NCBI GenBank assembly: GCA_009760855.2
Contig: WPIO01000041.1
Span: 2,115,001 to 2,145,000 of the forward strand
Direction of reading: 5' to 3'
Origin: Cristatella mucedo
Lineage: Eukaryota; Bryozoa; Phylactolaemata; Cristatellidae
Length of the DNA stretch: 30,000 nucleotides
Shown here: positions 1 to 9,905 of the stretch, piece after piece
How positions within the stretch are numbered: position 1 is the first letter of the stretch
Layout: the number at the start of each line of letters is the position of its first letter
Translations under genes and position numbers: made by a program
The notes under the pieces: model-generated
The model's database searches: none
Told to the model about the DNA's origin: nothing
Seen by the model: only the letters and a program-made list of their open reading frames with translations

Positions 1-390
1 GCAACGCCGCCAGACCGTCGTATAGTAACGCGCGAGAGTAAAGCAACGTACCGCCCAACCCCCGTTCGCTAATGTAGGTACGCGCGCGGGAGGAGGCAGC
101 TATGGCGTCCAGCTAGCCGTCACCCATTACTCGATCGGTCAGCAAGGAAGGCGAAATCGTAGTAGCTAGGCATGTGTAGGACCGCTGGGCGTCGTCGGGT
201 GGGTGGTGGGGTACGGTCTGAGCACGACACTCGCGCGAGCTCTTGAATGCGGCTGGCCGCCGCCGGCCGTGCAACTTTTGCATCGGTCGTTCGGGACACT
301 TTCTTTGCTGAAGCTGGCTGTTCGCGACACCCCTACGATGCCGCTGCTTCGGTACTGCAGGAAGTCAGCTCTTCACAAACCCGACGCATT
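1..390. other. Unique sequence, no feature recognised
   Basis: Moderately GC-rich DNA. No repeat family of this window, no convincing reading frame and no RNA gene is seen. A 74-codon open frame at 203-427 runs into the SINE at its 3' end and looks like chance. Confidence 0.5.
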
Positions 391-567
391 AAAAAAACTA
401 GCTGATTTAAGAGCCTCTTTCGTATAGCGACAGAAGAGCCTTTCCCTACGGCTATCGCAACCGCTTCCAGTGGCGATGAAGGATCGCCCACCACAGGATC
501 CGAATCCACGACCTCGGGACCGAGGTCGTGAAAAGCAACCGCCTTACCTAGTGCGCTATCGCAGCTC
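391..567 (-). mobile_element. SINE-1 copy, near full length
   Basis: A tRNA-derived SINE read on the minus strand. From its 5' end it has an A-box-like stretch (TAGCGCACTAGG), then a palindromic arm with CCTCGG and CCGAGG halves resembling a long variable arm. A B-box-like stretch (GGATTCGGATCC) follows, then the stem-loop described at 2070-2093, and the end AATCAGCTAG followed by a short T run. It aligns by eye with copies at 1990, 4158, 7986, 22738 and 26822. One stem pair of the hairpin is mismatched. The class is inferred from box spacing; the family name is mine. Confidence 0.8.
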
Positions 568-759
568 TGAAGGTGAAGCGGAAGCTGCCCGCTGGACCTG
601 AGCGCGCATGCGAACAGCAATGGCGCGGCGTTTCTGCTACGAGACGCCGCCGCCTTAGCTCTGTCAAAAGCCGGATGGTCGGACGACCGGCCACCCAGTA
701 GCACCGGTCAGGTCGCGGCTCGCGACGATTGAAGATTATTGATAAGACGATCGAAGAAA
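568..759. other. Spacer, no feature recognised
   Basis: No repeat or coding signal found between the SINE-1 copy and the CpG-rich block. Confidence 0.4.
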
Positions 760-1970
760 GATCGGCCGCGGCCACCCACGGCACGCGGCTCGGCGGTTAG
801 CGGCTCCTGCGAACGGGACGCGCGCGAGGCCGCGGCGGGCGGGCCGCCGCGGCCGCGCGCCGCTGCCGCTGCGGCCGAGCAGCTCGCTCGCCCGCCCGCA
901 GCGGCTGGCGTAAGCCGAGAATCTCGGCCGCGTCCGACGTCGGCGTCCAACTGACGTCGCGGCGTCGCGGCAGCTGACTCGGCGGTCGTCTGGAGCGCCA
1001 GAGCGGCTAATTGGACGCTAGGGGAGACGGCGGCGCGCAACGGCTGACGTTGCCCGCCAGACGCGCGTCGGGCCTAGTCCTACTCGTCTGACGGGCGCTC
1101 TCGTCATCAGCCGCACCCGGCAGTGGCGGCGGCGGCGGCGGCCGCCGCCGCCATTGCCCTCGCGAGCTGCCGGCCGCAGCCTCCGCCACCGTCGGCGGCG
1201 GCTGGAAGAGCGCGCGCATAACTCGGAGGCGCGCGCCCTCGCGCTCGTATTTGCTTTCCAGGCGCGACCGGCGGCGCCGGCAGATGCGTGCGTCGCCGCC
1301 GCGCCTCCCCACCTGGCGCGAGCGACGGGCGTCGCAGCCTAATGAGCCCGCGAGCTCGGTGCCGCCAGATGCGTCGCTGGCGGCGGGAGGCATTAGCCGC
1401 TTGCGCGCGCCCTCTCTCTCTCTCTCCGCTGCGCTGTCGCCAGCCGCTGCGATGTCGCCGCCGCCGCCGCCGAGCGGCCGCGCCGGAGCGCTTGCGGTCC
1501 TTCGGCCTTGCACCGACCCACGGCCGCCGGCGCAGGCTCGGTCGTCGCGGGGCAGCGCCGCGCTAGAGCCGCGGGATCGAGTGCGTGCCGATCGACGAGA
1601 ATACGACGCCGACCCACATCTCCCGGCGAGCGGCTAAGGTGCCGGCGCCGTCGCCGCAGGAGGAGCCGCGCGGCGCGGTGAACGCGGCGGACCCGCCGCT
1701 TCCAGCCGTTCAACGCTAAGCGCCGAGTTGGCGCGCGCGGACTCGCGACGTCTCATCTCGCCGCCGCCGCCGTCGGCGGCCTAGCGGAGCGCTGCTACCT
1801 TTTGCGGAGAAACGCGGCCGCTTCGCGCTGCGCAGCAGGCGAGGACGCAGCGGCCACGATGTTGTGCAGCGACCCAGGACGGCCGGCGGCTCGCTCGCCG
1901 CTCGGCTAAGCCTCGCGCGGCCGGCGAGTCGTGTTGCGGGCGCCTGCTGATGTGACCCCGGCGGTGGCAG
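760..1970. promoter_or_regulatory. CpG-island-like block
   Basis: Extremely GC-rich with very frequent CG dinucleotides and many GGC/GCC runs. At 1124-1152 (GGC)n meets (GCC)n head-on, giving a GC-only foldback. A GCCGCCATT motif, resembling the core of YY1-type sites, lies at 1147-1155. A short CT run is at 1411-1426. Open frames on both strands overlap here and are rich in Arg, Ala and Pro, as expected when GC content removes stop codons, so I call no gene. CpG islands often mark promoters or 5' exons; that role is an inference, with no TATA box or splice site to confirm it. Confidence 0.45.
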
Positions 1971-1989
1971 CCGCTGCTCTCTCTGCGCG

Positions 1990-2147
1990 GGCTCACTAGG
2001 TAAGGCGGTTGCTTTTCATGACCTCGGCCCCGAGGTCGTGGGTTCGAATCCTGCGGTGGGCGATCCTTTATCGCCACTGCAAGCGGTGGCGATAACCGTA
2101 AAGGCTCTTCTGTCGCTATAAAAAAAGAGGCTGTTTAATCAGCTAGG
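1990..2147 (+). mobile_element. SINE-1 copy, best-preserved
   Basis: Best copy in the window. It starts GCTCACTAGGTAAGGCGG (A-box region). The variable-arm-like palindrome GACCTCGG/CCGAGGTC follows, then a perfect B box GGTTCGAATCC inside 2040-2051. Downstream come GGTGGGCGATCC, the 8-bp stem ATCGCCAC/GTGGCGAT at 2070-2077 and 2086-2093, and the end GGCTGTTTAATCAGCTAGG. The body lacks a matching acceptor stem and a 3' CCA context, so it is a SINE and not a tRNA gene. RNA polymerase III transcription is expected from the boxes. Confidence 0.85.
2070..2093 (+). other. SINE-1 conserved stem-loop
   Basis: Perfect 8-bp stem (ATCGCCAC with GTGGCGAT) around an 8-base loop TGCAAGCG. The same structure can be drawn in the copies at 391, 4158, 7986, 22738 and 26822, with mostly GU or AU replacements. 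This suggests a structured RNA element in the SINE 3' half. Confidence 0.6.
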
Positions 2148-2217
2148 ATTCTTTTTCCTCAGTGGGGCTTTCGGCTTGGGCTTTCTGGCGTAGCGTTTTT
2201 CCTTGGCCGCTGGAAGT

Positions 2218-2610
2218 TAATAGTAATAATTAATTTTTATAGCGCCCTCCGAGAATTCAATCTTTTTCTAGGCACTTTACAAATGCTGTAGAGGAAGCGT
2301 GGTCAAATGATTAGTGGTTACATGCACAGTATCAGCACGCATAAGCAGGCAAAGGACAAATCTCAAGGACCCAGCTAATGCTTTGAGAAACAGGTGCGTT
2401 TTAGCTTTTTTTAAATGTCGTCTGATTGTGGGATATCGTAACGTCAATCGAGAGTGAGTTCCATTCTTTGGGAGGTTTAAAGGTTCGGCCTCCAAAAGAT
2501 TTGAGGTCAGTTTAAGGCGTTGTTAAAGGATTTGAGCCAGAACAGCGGGCAGTACGATGCCTAGACTGGTAGGGAAGTAGTTTCGATAGGGAGGCTGGAG
2601 CAAGAGATGG
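2218..2610 (-). mobile_element. LINE-A 3' end (copy A1)
   Basis: Minus-strand 3' end of an L2/CR1-like non-LTR retrotransposon. The lower-coordinate edge is the (TAA/ATT)-type tail, then the hairpin end (TATAGCGCCCTCCGAGA on the plus strand), about 200 bp of 3' UTR, and a degraded C-terminal coding remnant up to about 2610. It aligns with copies at 10990 and 11505: shared words include AGTATCAGCACGCATAAGCA and TTCCATTCTTTGGGAGG. The coding part is shifted and interrupted, so no protein is called. 5'-truncated. Confidence 0.75.
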
Positions 2611-3180
2611 CGCTGAGATTGGCGGCGAGTAGACTCGTTCGACTTCGACTAGAGCACGCCAAATCCTCGTCGCCTCGCGTAACTGCGCGCACGCAGGTAC
2701 GAGACGAGCGCGAAGCGGGTCGCGCGCGCGGGCGCGGCGTACGCAATACTCAACGTCAAACCTCTGCGACTCTCCTCAAATTCACTTCCCCTTGCTAATG
2801 CTTCATCGAGTGTTTGGGGTTTCCCAATTGCCACGCGCCGGGGCCGACATGTATCGGAAAGAGGAGAGCGCGCGGGAGGGGGGGGGGGCGGGCGACGGGC
2901 TGCCCGCAAGCTCGTCGCACTCGCGAGCGGATGCGAGTAACCGAAGGCGCGCATTGTGGGTGCGCACTTGCCGCGCGACGTGCTTGGCGTGATGTGGCGT
3001 GACGTGGCGTGACGAACCTCAGGGCGGCCGTCCAGAATGGCTACGTCTGGGCAACCTTACGGCTCGGCGCCGACGACTCTTAACCGCTAGCCACGCTAGG
3101 TCACGACGAGCTCGGCTGAAGCCGATGATCAAGGAGAATGTCAGCGAACTCGGATCCTTCGCACCCACGCACGCGCACTA
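2611..3180. other. Mixed GC-rich spacer with small repeats
   Basis: Holds a G run at 2879-2888 and three tandem copies of a 10-bp word (TGGCGTGAYG) at about 2983-3013. It also holds a relic that looks like the head of SINE-2 on the minus strand at about 3060-3125 (GGCTAGCGGTTAAG on that strand) without a B box or tail. No coding signal. Confidence 0.4.
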
Positions 3181-3390
3181 GCGCACGCACATACACACAC
3201 AGAGACAGACACACAGAGATATAGACACGCGCTTACATGCGCACGCGCGCACATGCACGCGCGCACATGCACGCGCGCGCACGCACACACTCATGAACGC
3301 GAACGCACAAGCAAACGCACGCACATACGCGTGAACGCACACGCGGTATACGAACATGCTGCCTATACCCTTATGCAGATACGTGCGTGT
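3181..3390. repeat. CA/CG-rich microsatellite
   Basis: Interrupted alternating purine-pyrimidine repeat of ACAC and GCGCAC units on the plus strand, with degenerate edges. Such alternation favours left-handed DNA. Open frames across it encode only low-complexity peptide. Confidence 0.85.
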
Positions 3391-3829
3391 GCGCGTAGGA
3401 GCCTGAAAAGTACGGACCAAAAGAATTTCCAGCGACAAATAGCTTCTAAACGGACAAAGGACTGCTAGGAGGGAAAAGGAGCAATAGGACAAACACGTCT
3501 GAGCACGGAGACAACCGTCAGACTGCTTGGGGACTGAAGGCGATGAAAATTTCAACTCTAGCGAGATACCAAACTGCACCTGGAATCTGCTCTTCTGGAC
3601 CGACGCTCTAAGCATTGAGTTAAAGAGGCTCCCAGTTCCACGGTGCTAAACCCCGGACTAGCAAAAGATCCTTTGGTTTTCCAAGGGCAATTAACTAGCC
3701 CGAGCGGATCCGTAAATGTCGCGTAAATGTGCGCGAGGACAATTTTTCGTAAGCGCGCACACTCTTGATTACCAATTAGCAACTGTAGGCGCGAGTGCTT
3801 TATTTCTGTGCTCTCACGTGTAGCATTTC
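3391..3829. other. Spacer, no feature recognised
   Basis: Average composition. No match by eye to the repeat families of the window and no convincing reading frame. Confidence 0.4.
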
Positions 3830-3873
3830 TATATATACAGATTTATAGACTGTGCTCTCTCTCTCTCTCTCTA

Positions 3874-3917
<44 letters not shown>

Positions 3918-4006
3918 TAAATCTTGACGCGATTGCGCAGGGATTCCTTTGTGGGGAGCGGAGTATATATAACTCATTATATATATATATCTACATATAT
4001 ATATAT
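3830..4006. repeat. CT and TA microsatellites
   Basis: A (CT)n run at about 3855-3873 passes into (TA)n at about 3877-3912. Two more short TA runs follow at about 3964-4004, abutting the tail of the SINE-2 copy. The second TA cluster may have grown from the SINE tail. Confidence 0.85.
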
Positions 4007-4142
4007 AATTCATTTATATAGCGCCTCAAGAGAACTTAATCTCTATTCAGGCGCTTCACATATGCCTCGGGGCTCGAGCCCATGACCTCAGTCAGACCTC
4101 GGTCGGGGCGAGCACCTTAACCGCTAGGCCAAACCAGCTCGG
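4007..4142 (-). mobile_element. SINE-2 copy, full length
   Basis: On the minus strand it begins CCGAGCTGGTTTGGCCTAGC. The A box TGGCCTAGCGG fits the TRGCNNAGYGG consensus exactly. It continues with GGTTAAGGTGCTCGC, a GACCGAGGTC arm, and B box GGGCTCGAGCCCC. It ends in the LINE-A-type hairpin tail (AAGCGCCTG...AGGCGCTATATAAATG). tRNA-derived head, L2-like tail. Confidence 0.85.
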
Positions 4143-4157
4143 CAGAAAAATGCCAAA

Positions 4158-4287
4158 ACCGTCGTGGGTTGGAATAATGCGGTGGGCAATCCTTTATCGC
4201 CGCTGCAAGCGGTGGTGATAGCCGTCAAAACTCTTCTGTCGCTATACTAAAAGAAGCTGTTAAATCAGCTAGTATTTATTTATTTGT
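4158..4287 (+). mobile_element. SINE-1 copy, 5'-truncated
   Basis: Begins inside the T-arm region (GTCGTGGGTTGGAATAATGC, a mutated B box), lacks the A box, and runs to AAATCAGCTAGT plus an (ATTT)n tail. It sits directly beside the SINE-2 copy in the opposite orientation. The hairpin keeps two G-U type pairs. Confidence 0.75.
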
Positions 4288-4627
4288 ATGAGGCTGAGGG
4301 AGCCACCGGAGAAGCTGCCAGGCGCCGCCACATGTGTACGTACGCAGAGCCGCCATTGCTTCTAACCGCCATTGCTGCTAACCGTTAGACGCACTCGCCT
4401 GTTAGAGCTGCCGCTAATTTTACTACGCACTCCCGCGCTCTTCGGCTGAAACTGCTGCTAAATTCTTTAAACTAGCTCGGATAAAGCCGACGGTAACCTC
4501 GGCGACCGCTTTGAACTTTGAACCGCCTCTGCAATGCCCGCTTTGTGCGAAGTGCAACCGTTCCCGGCTTGAAGCTCAAAAAGGTGCAGGCACGAAATAG
4601 GAACGCCACTAACTTCCTGAAGTGCTT
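4288..4627. other. Spacer with 16-bp tandem duplication
   Basis: A 16-bp unit CCGCCATTGCTTCTAA is repeated with one change at 4350-4365 and 4366-4381, each starting with a CCGCCATT word. Otherwise no feature. Confidence 0.5.
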
Positions 4628-4749
4628 GCGAGAGTGCGTGTGCGTGCGTGCATGTGTGCGTGCGTGTTTGTGCGTTCGTGTGCGTGCGTGTGTGTGTGTG
4701 TGTGTAGCGTGTGTGCGCGTGCGTGTGTGTGTGTATTGTGTGCGTGCGC

Positions 4750-4780
<31 letters not shown>

Positions 4781-4992
4781 CGTGCGTAGTGTGTGCGCGC
4801 GTGCGTGCGTGTGTGTGTATTGTGTGCTTGCGTGCGGGTGTGTGTGTGCGCGTGTGTGTGCGCGTGAGTGCGTAGTATGTGCGTGCTTGTGTGTGCGTGC
4901 GGGTGTGTGCGTGTGTGTGCGTGCGTGTGCGTGCGTGCGTGTGCGTGCGTGTGTGTGCATGCGTAGTGTGTGCGTGCGTGCGCGTGCGGGTG
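4628..4992. repeat. Long TG/CGTG microsatellite
   Basis: About 365 bp of TGTG and GCGTG units, interrupted by short TAGTG and TATTG words recurring at roughly 55-70 bp spacing. This suggests growth by larger-block duplication as well as slippage. All overlapping open frames are Val/Cys/Arg or His/Thr repeats and are not genes. Confidence 0.9.
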
Positions 4993-5048
4993 AAAGAGAG
5001 ACGAAGATGAAGATGGAGAGACTACTGCAAAATTAGAACAGCAGAGAT

Positions 5049-5052
<4 letters not shown>

Positions 5053-5123
<71 letters not shown>

Positions 5124-5255
5124 AACGCGGGAGACAGAGGAGAGACAAGATAACGAGGGAGGGAATAGAGAGAGAGAGAGAGAGCGAGAGTTCAGACGAA
5201 AGGGAGATATTGAGAGTGAGAGGAGAGATAAAGAGAAGAGAAATAGAGAGAGAGA

Positions 5256-5332
<77 letters not shown>

Positions 5333-5361
5333 GGAGAGGGAGAGAGAGAGAGAGAGAGAAA
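5053..5361. repeat. GA microsatellite cluster
   Basis: Two long (GA)n tracts (about 5053-5122 and 5167-5361) separated by about 45 bp of purine-rich sequence. Purines are on the plus strand. The second tract is imperfect, with AAGAG and GGGAG interruptions. Confidence 0.9.
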
Positions 5362-5980
5362 GCTAATCTTGAATAGGTCCTTAACGAGAGCGTCGTCAAC
5401 TACTCGGTCGAGACTGTCGCAATCTACGTGAAAGGCTTCGAGTGCTGGTCAAGAGGTCTCGTATCTCGCCGGCTCTCGCCGTATCTCGCCGGCTCTCGAC
5501 GCCGCGGCGCCGAGCCGCGTACTGCCGAAGGGCTCTCACAGCTAGACGTCTGACCAGGGTATGCACAGCTGCGATAGACAAGAGTCGGTATCTCTCGCTG
5601 GCCGGGATCAGCCGCGAGCAAATAGGAAAGCGCCAGACTTTAGCTCCGGTCTCTGAGGACGGCCGTAGAGATTGAAGGCTCGAGGCGAGCAGGGAGCGGT
5701 GGCGATCAGTCGGCGAGAGGGCGGCTCACCGGTGCGTTCAAGCCGCGAGACGCGGTAGTCGCGCTCCGGCCCGCTCTGTCCGACGCTCCCACGGCTCTCT
5801 TCCGGTGGGGGGACGGGGGGGGGGGGGGTTAGGCGGGTTGGCTGGGCCGGGTGGCTGGGACGCGGCGAGGTCAGAGAGCGGCGCAGTCAGCTAGGAGCTA
5901 GGAGCCGGCCGAGCTGGCCCGAATGCTGTGCGCGGCTACGGCGCCAGAGTAAGGCGGAGCCTAACCTCGTGGCGTGTGAG
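5362..5980. promoter_or_regulatory. CpG-rich block with 20-bp duplication and G-runs
   Basis: CpG-rich. A 20-bp unit GTATCTCGCCGGCTCTCGCC is duplicated at 5461-5480 and 5481-5498 (second copy slightly shorter). At 5803-5857 many G-runs cluster, including an uninterrupted run of 14 G at 5815-5828, which could form a G-quadruplex. Regulatory role is only an inference from composition. Confidence 0.35.
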
Positions 5981-6036
5981 AATCGCCTGAATTGATGCGA
6001 TTGAGTTCTCTTAGGGCGCTATGCAAATGAATTATA
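5981..6036 (+). mobile_element. L2-type tail fragment (SINE-2 or LINE-A)
   Basis: Only the 3' tail is present: TCGCCTGAATTG, then GATTGAGTTCTCTTAGGGCG and CTATGCAAATGAATT. No head is detectable, so it could be the end of either SINE-2 or LINE-A. Confidence 0.65.
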
Positions 6037-6872
6037 GTTTTTGGTGTACAAGAGAATGGGGCGTAGCCTTCACGGCCGTTCTCTTTTTGTCGCTAGTCGG
6101 TCAGCTGACCTCCCCCCCCCCCCCGGGTTTCGCCGGTGTCCATATGCCCTGTACACAGGCCCGTGTCTGGCAGCCATTTTGATCTCGAATAGGCTAGCTG
6201 ACACCCGAGTTCGTCATTCGTACGACGATCGGCGCAACTTGGCAACGCGCTAGAAAAGCGCGGGCGGCAGTATGCGGCGACCCCTTTTAATGTCGCCGTC
6301 GGCGGCTGCGCCTACGCGCGCTAAGCGGCTTCGGCGCCTAGCCGTTTTTCGGAGTCGGCGGCAGCGGAGCAATCTTCGGGCGAATCCGCTTGGGTTTCCT
6401 CTGGGCGCCTGCCCCGGTTGAAAGGAATGACCCGAAAATGCACAAACAAGCAGCGCAGCCGTTGACGCAACGCTATCGGGGATCGATCGCCTTTCGCCAG
6501 CCGAAGGCTGTGCCGAGCTCGTTTTCATCACTCTCTAGCGCCCGGAGGTCAAACGCATTCAGCCTCGTTGCTGCTGCGTGATGTTTTCGGTCGCCGCCTG
6601 TCAGCCGCCCTGCTGCAATGCAACGTGTGAGCCGTTCTTACGCAGCTTGTGCAGCAAGCGGCCGACGCCGCCGTCGCCGCACGCCGGCGGGCAGGCGTCG
6701 CCGAGATACGACGTGCGACACAATATCCATCTCGAGAACCAGAGAAGAAGTCGCTCTTACGGTTCGAGAACTACCCGATCGCTGGCGTTAGCTGGATGAC
6801 GGCGGAAGAGGCGTAACGACGCGCCGCCTGCGCTACAGCACACGTCACCATCGAACCGCGCCCTTACAAGTG
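6037..6872. other. CpG-rich spacer, no gene recognised
   Basis: Contains a run of 13 C at 6112-6124 and a CpG-rich segment at about 6240-6870. Overlapping frames on both strands show no recognisable domain. I see no repeat family. Confidence 0.35.
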
Positions 6873-7135
6873 CAGCGGTACCTCGGCTTACGAGTTTAAT
6901 TCGCTCAGTGCCGGAGCTCGCAGTACTCAAAGTACTCGTAAGTCAAATTAATTTTCCCCATTGAAATGAATTGAAATGCCATCGATCCATTCCGGACCCC
7001 CCAAAAATACTGCATTTTATTTCTTCACGTTTAAAAAAAATTAAAAGATGTACTTATAAATAACAAATATTGTTTTAAGCACACAATGCAATAGAATGTC
7101 TTGCAATAAACAGGTTTTATTAATCTCAATGTACA
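6873..7135 (+). mobile_element. Possible MITE-like repeat, truncated
   Basis: Starts CAGCGGTACCTCGGCTTACG and has an internal inverted pair CTTACGAGT (6887-6895) and ACTCGTAAG (6934-6942). An AT-rich body with TTTTCCCCATTGAAATGAAT and TCCATTCCGGACCCCCC follows. I recall similar 'CTCG-CTTACGAG' repeats as small non-autonomous DNA elements in several animals; this is memory, not a search. No matching right terminal repeat is seen, so the 3' boundary is a guess. Confidence 0.45.
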
Positions 7136-7326
7136 GGAGTGACTTGGAGATCAGACGACTTGAAGATGCCAATAGAGTTAGAGGAGAAAGGCTGAAAGCC
7201 GAAAGTTCACCCTCTTGTTCTCACGGATAGTCGCTTTAGTGTCTCTCGTCTTATGGCGTCTTCTTGCTCCTCTCTATTTACCCCTGATATATGATCTTAC
7301 CGCAGGGTATTCCGGATTGCGCTGCT
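7136..7326. other. Spacer, no feature recognised
   Basis: No repeat match or coding signal seen. Confidence 0.35.
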
Positions 7327-7480
7327 TCGGTGCAGTTATTAAGGCGCTCGCCTGGGCCAAGGTCAAGGTGAATGTATTTGATGACCATCGTGATGAGGTC
7401 GTGGGGTCAAGTCGTGCGGCATTCGTGAAGCGGCTGGATAGAGATTAAGTTCACTTGGGGCGCTATGCAAGTTAATTATG
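7327..7480 (+). mobile_element. SINE-2 copy, diverged
   Basis: Head reduced to TTATTAAGGCGCTCGCCTGG. The B box is damaged (GGGGTCAAGTCG where GGGCTCGAGCCC is expected). The tail is well kept: AAGCGGCTGGATAGAGATTA, then GTTCACTTGGGGCGCTATGC. The damaged B box suggests an old, silent copy. Confidence 0.7.
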
Positions 7481-7985
7481 TTTTTATCCCCAATGAGTTG
7501 GAGCTCTGCCATTTCATCTTCAAGCTTTGGAAAAGCGTCTAAGAATGGCAGACGAGGCACGCCCGTGAAGCTTTGGCCGAGAGGCAAGGTGCTCTCGCAC
7601 TGCCCTGCTCGTTGGTTCGAATCGTGCCATTTGCAGTTCTGCATTGCTTCCTGCAATCGGGAAGTGACAGCTCTGCAAAGTGTCTCTGGACGATATGCAA
7701 CGTACGAACAGTGTATACATTGCACCGTGTGTAAATATTAAAGCTGCTGCGATTGACCCCTTTTTCATCTACAGCTTGCCCGAATCGAGATTTTCTTTGG
7801 CAAGAGCACGCCGTCGAAACGCGTCGTAACATCGCGCCTACATTTCTGAGATCCTCGGCGTTTAGGACTTCCAGCCCTGCGCCCTTCCTTAGTCGTCTGC
7901 GACTTGTGCACAACGCAGCAGCCGACGCCTGGTTCTTGAAAAGAAGCGAGCCACCGGCGCTTCACAGCTCGCCGGGCCACAATAC
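7481..7985. other. Spacer, no gene recognised
   Basis: Several frames of 80-125 codons overlap on both strands. None shows a recognisable domain and they contradict each other. No repeats seen. Confidence 0.35.
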
Positions 7986-8154
7986 TTAGCTGATTTAACA
8001 GCCTCTTTTTGTATAGCGACAGAAGAGCCTTTACGGCTATCATCACCGCTTGCAGTGACGATACAGTATCACCCACCGCAGGATTCGAACCCACGACCTC
8101 GGCCCCGAGTTCGTGAAAAGCAACCGCCTTACCTAGTGCGAGTCATTACAGCTC
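7986..8154 (-). mobile_element. SINE-1 copy, near full length
   Basis: Read on the minus strand it has GAGCTGTAATGACTCGCACT at the head, a CTCGGGGCCGAGG variable-arm-like palindrome, and a perfect GGTTCGAATCC B box. It ends at GGCTGTTAAATCAGCTAAG. Its stem-loop (ATCGTCAC/GTGATGAT) has a C:G pair replaced by T:A relative to the copy at 1990. Confidence 0.82.
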
Positions 8155-8159
8155 ACAAC

Positions 8160-9900
8160 ACAGTCTGCCGTCAAACGGCGTAGCCGCCGCATCGCCGCAC
8201 CGCTTTTATGCGAACGGCTCTCCGTAATAAGCATCGCGAAGCCAAATTTCTTAGCTCTTGACCTCTCAACCTTCGGCCAGGCGTACAGGTCGCTTCGCTC
8301 GCTCGCCCCGGACTACCGCACCCCCTTTTCCGACCTCTTTGCTCCGATCGCGTGCCGTCTCGCTCGCTATCCTCGTTCCATCCTCAAGTTCTAGTCATCT
8401 CGCTGCATCTCTCACCAAACGGCGATCGTCGCTGTGGCCTCCTTCCGCTCGTTCGCTCCTCAAGCCTTGTTACGCGCTTGCCGACAACGCCGTCAGCTCC
8501 CGGAAACCGACGCGCGCTTGTGCTGTGCGTCAATAGAGCCTGCGCCGCCCGCGCCGCCGCCGCCTCCGCGTTTAAATCATCATCAGTCTGCGGACGAGCC
8601 GTATTACGTAAAGCCGCAGGTCATCGTCGGCGGCGTCCCGTTAAAATATTTACTCGCTGATACAGAGGCTTTACTGATGGCGGCGATGGGATGGGACGAG
8701 GGACGAGCGGCGCGCGGACGAGGCGCGAATGACGCGGCACTGTCAGCGGAAGAATTCCCAGACATCCCTAGGGCGACGTACCGGCTCCAGGCCGGGGCCC
8801 AATCTCCGGTGGCAGGAAGCCAGGCGAATCCTCTCATCGACCCTCCCTACCCCCAACCGCACTGCTCTTCCCGCGCCATTTTGGAGGCACCGCGCTCGCA
8901 GCTGCGGCGGTGGCTGCCCGTTCGTTCGCGGTCGCCAGGCGGACTCGCCGCCTCGCCGCGCGAGCGAGCCGTCGCGCCGTGAGGGCAGCGGCGGCGGCGG
9001 CGGCAGCGGCGGCGGCAGCGGCGGCACCGGTGCGAGGCAGGCGCCGGTGGCGGCTCCAGTTCGCGTCGAGGCAATTAACTTGAACAACACTGCGGTATTT
9101 GCGCAGCGCCAGCGCTGTTCGATCCTCAGCGGACCTGCCCGCTGCCTGCCAGCCGGCCCCCCAAACACCGTTTGCAGGCGACGTGAGCGGTACGCTGGCG
9201 GGCGCGCACGTTGCAGATACACACCTTCGCACAAGCGCTCTCGCCGCCTCTGCGCGACGGTGGAGCGCAATCGAGGCGGCCAAGAGCCGCTGAAGTGCGG
9301 CCGCTGCCGCCGAGAGCGGCTCTGCAACTCCTGCCGCTAGCGGTCGGCCGCCTAGCCGCCGCCGTCGGCGTCAGCCGATCCGCGCGGCGCCGCCATCGCT
9401 TTTGATAGCGGCCGACGGCGCAAATATTTCTGCGAAGAGCTCGCTAGCTAGCGGGCAGCGCGGCCGCGCGGCCGCCATCGCAGGCGCCACCGAAAGGACC
9501 TCGACCGGCTCGACCGCCGTCTGGACTCCGGACGGACTCGACCGGGACGGACCGGCGGCGGCGGCGGCGGCGGCGAAGCGAGCAGCGAAGGGCGCCGGGC
9601 GCCGCCGCCGGGTACTTCCGGTCGGTGCCCTGCGTACGCCGGGCGCCCACTACGGCGTGCCTCCGGCTCGATTCGCATCGCGCGCTCCGGCACGTCCGCA
9701 CGTGCTCTTGGCTGATGACGGCGGGTCCCGAAAGCAGCTGCGGAGCCGGGATTTTCATCTGCGGGAGGGGGGAATGGGTTGGTCAAGACCGGCGAGATGT
9801 TCGTGTAGGCGAGGCGAGCTGGGAAATCGATGAAACCTCAAGCGAAATCGTATTCTTATTCGACTCAAACGAGGCGGTTGCTCATCGAGTGCAATTTTAA
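8160..9900. promoter_or_regulatory. CpG-island-like block
   Basis: Long CpG-rich region with (GGC)n stretches at 8990-9029 and 9551-9575. Candidate promoter words include TTCCCGCG followed by CGCCATTTTGG (8868-8884, resembling E2F- and YY1-type sites), GCCGCCATC at 9389-9397 and GCCGCCATC at 9471-9479. The longest plus frame (8434-8982, 182 codons) and the minus frames opposite it are Arg/Ala/Pro-rich with no recognised domain. Promoter function is inferred from composition and motifs only; direction unknown. Confidence 0.45.
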
Positions 9901-9905
9901 GACGC

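Noticed and set aside
1990-2060. tRNA gene at this and similar A/B-box sites
   Set aside because: No acceptor stem pairing and no clear anticodon loop. The sequence continues into a repeated body and tail shared by many copies, so these are SINEs.
4472-5148. His/Thr- and Val/Cys-rich proteins of 160-180 codons
   Set aside because: They are translations of the TG/CGTG and GA microsatellites.
8434-8982. 182-codon plus-strand protein
   Set aside because: GC-rich frame with opposing minus frames of similar length, no domain and no splice or start evidence.
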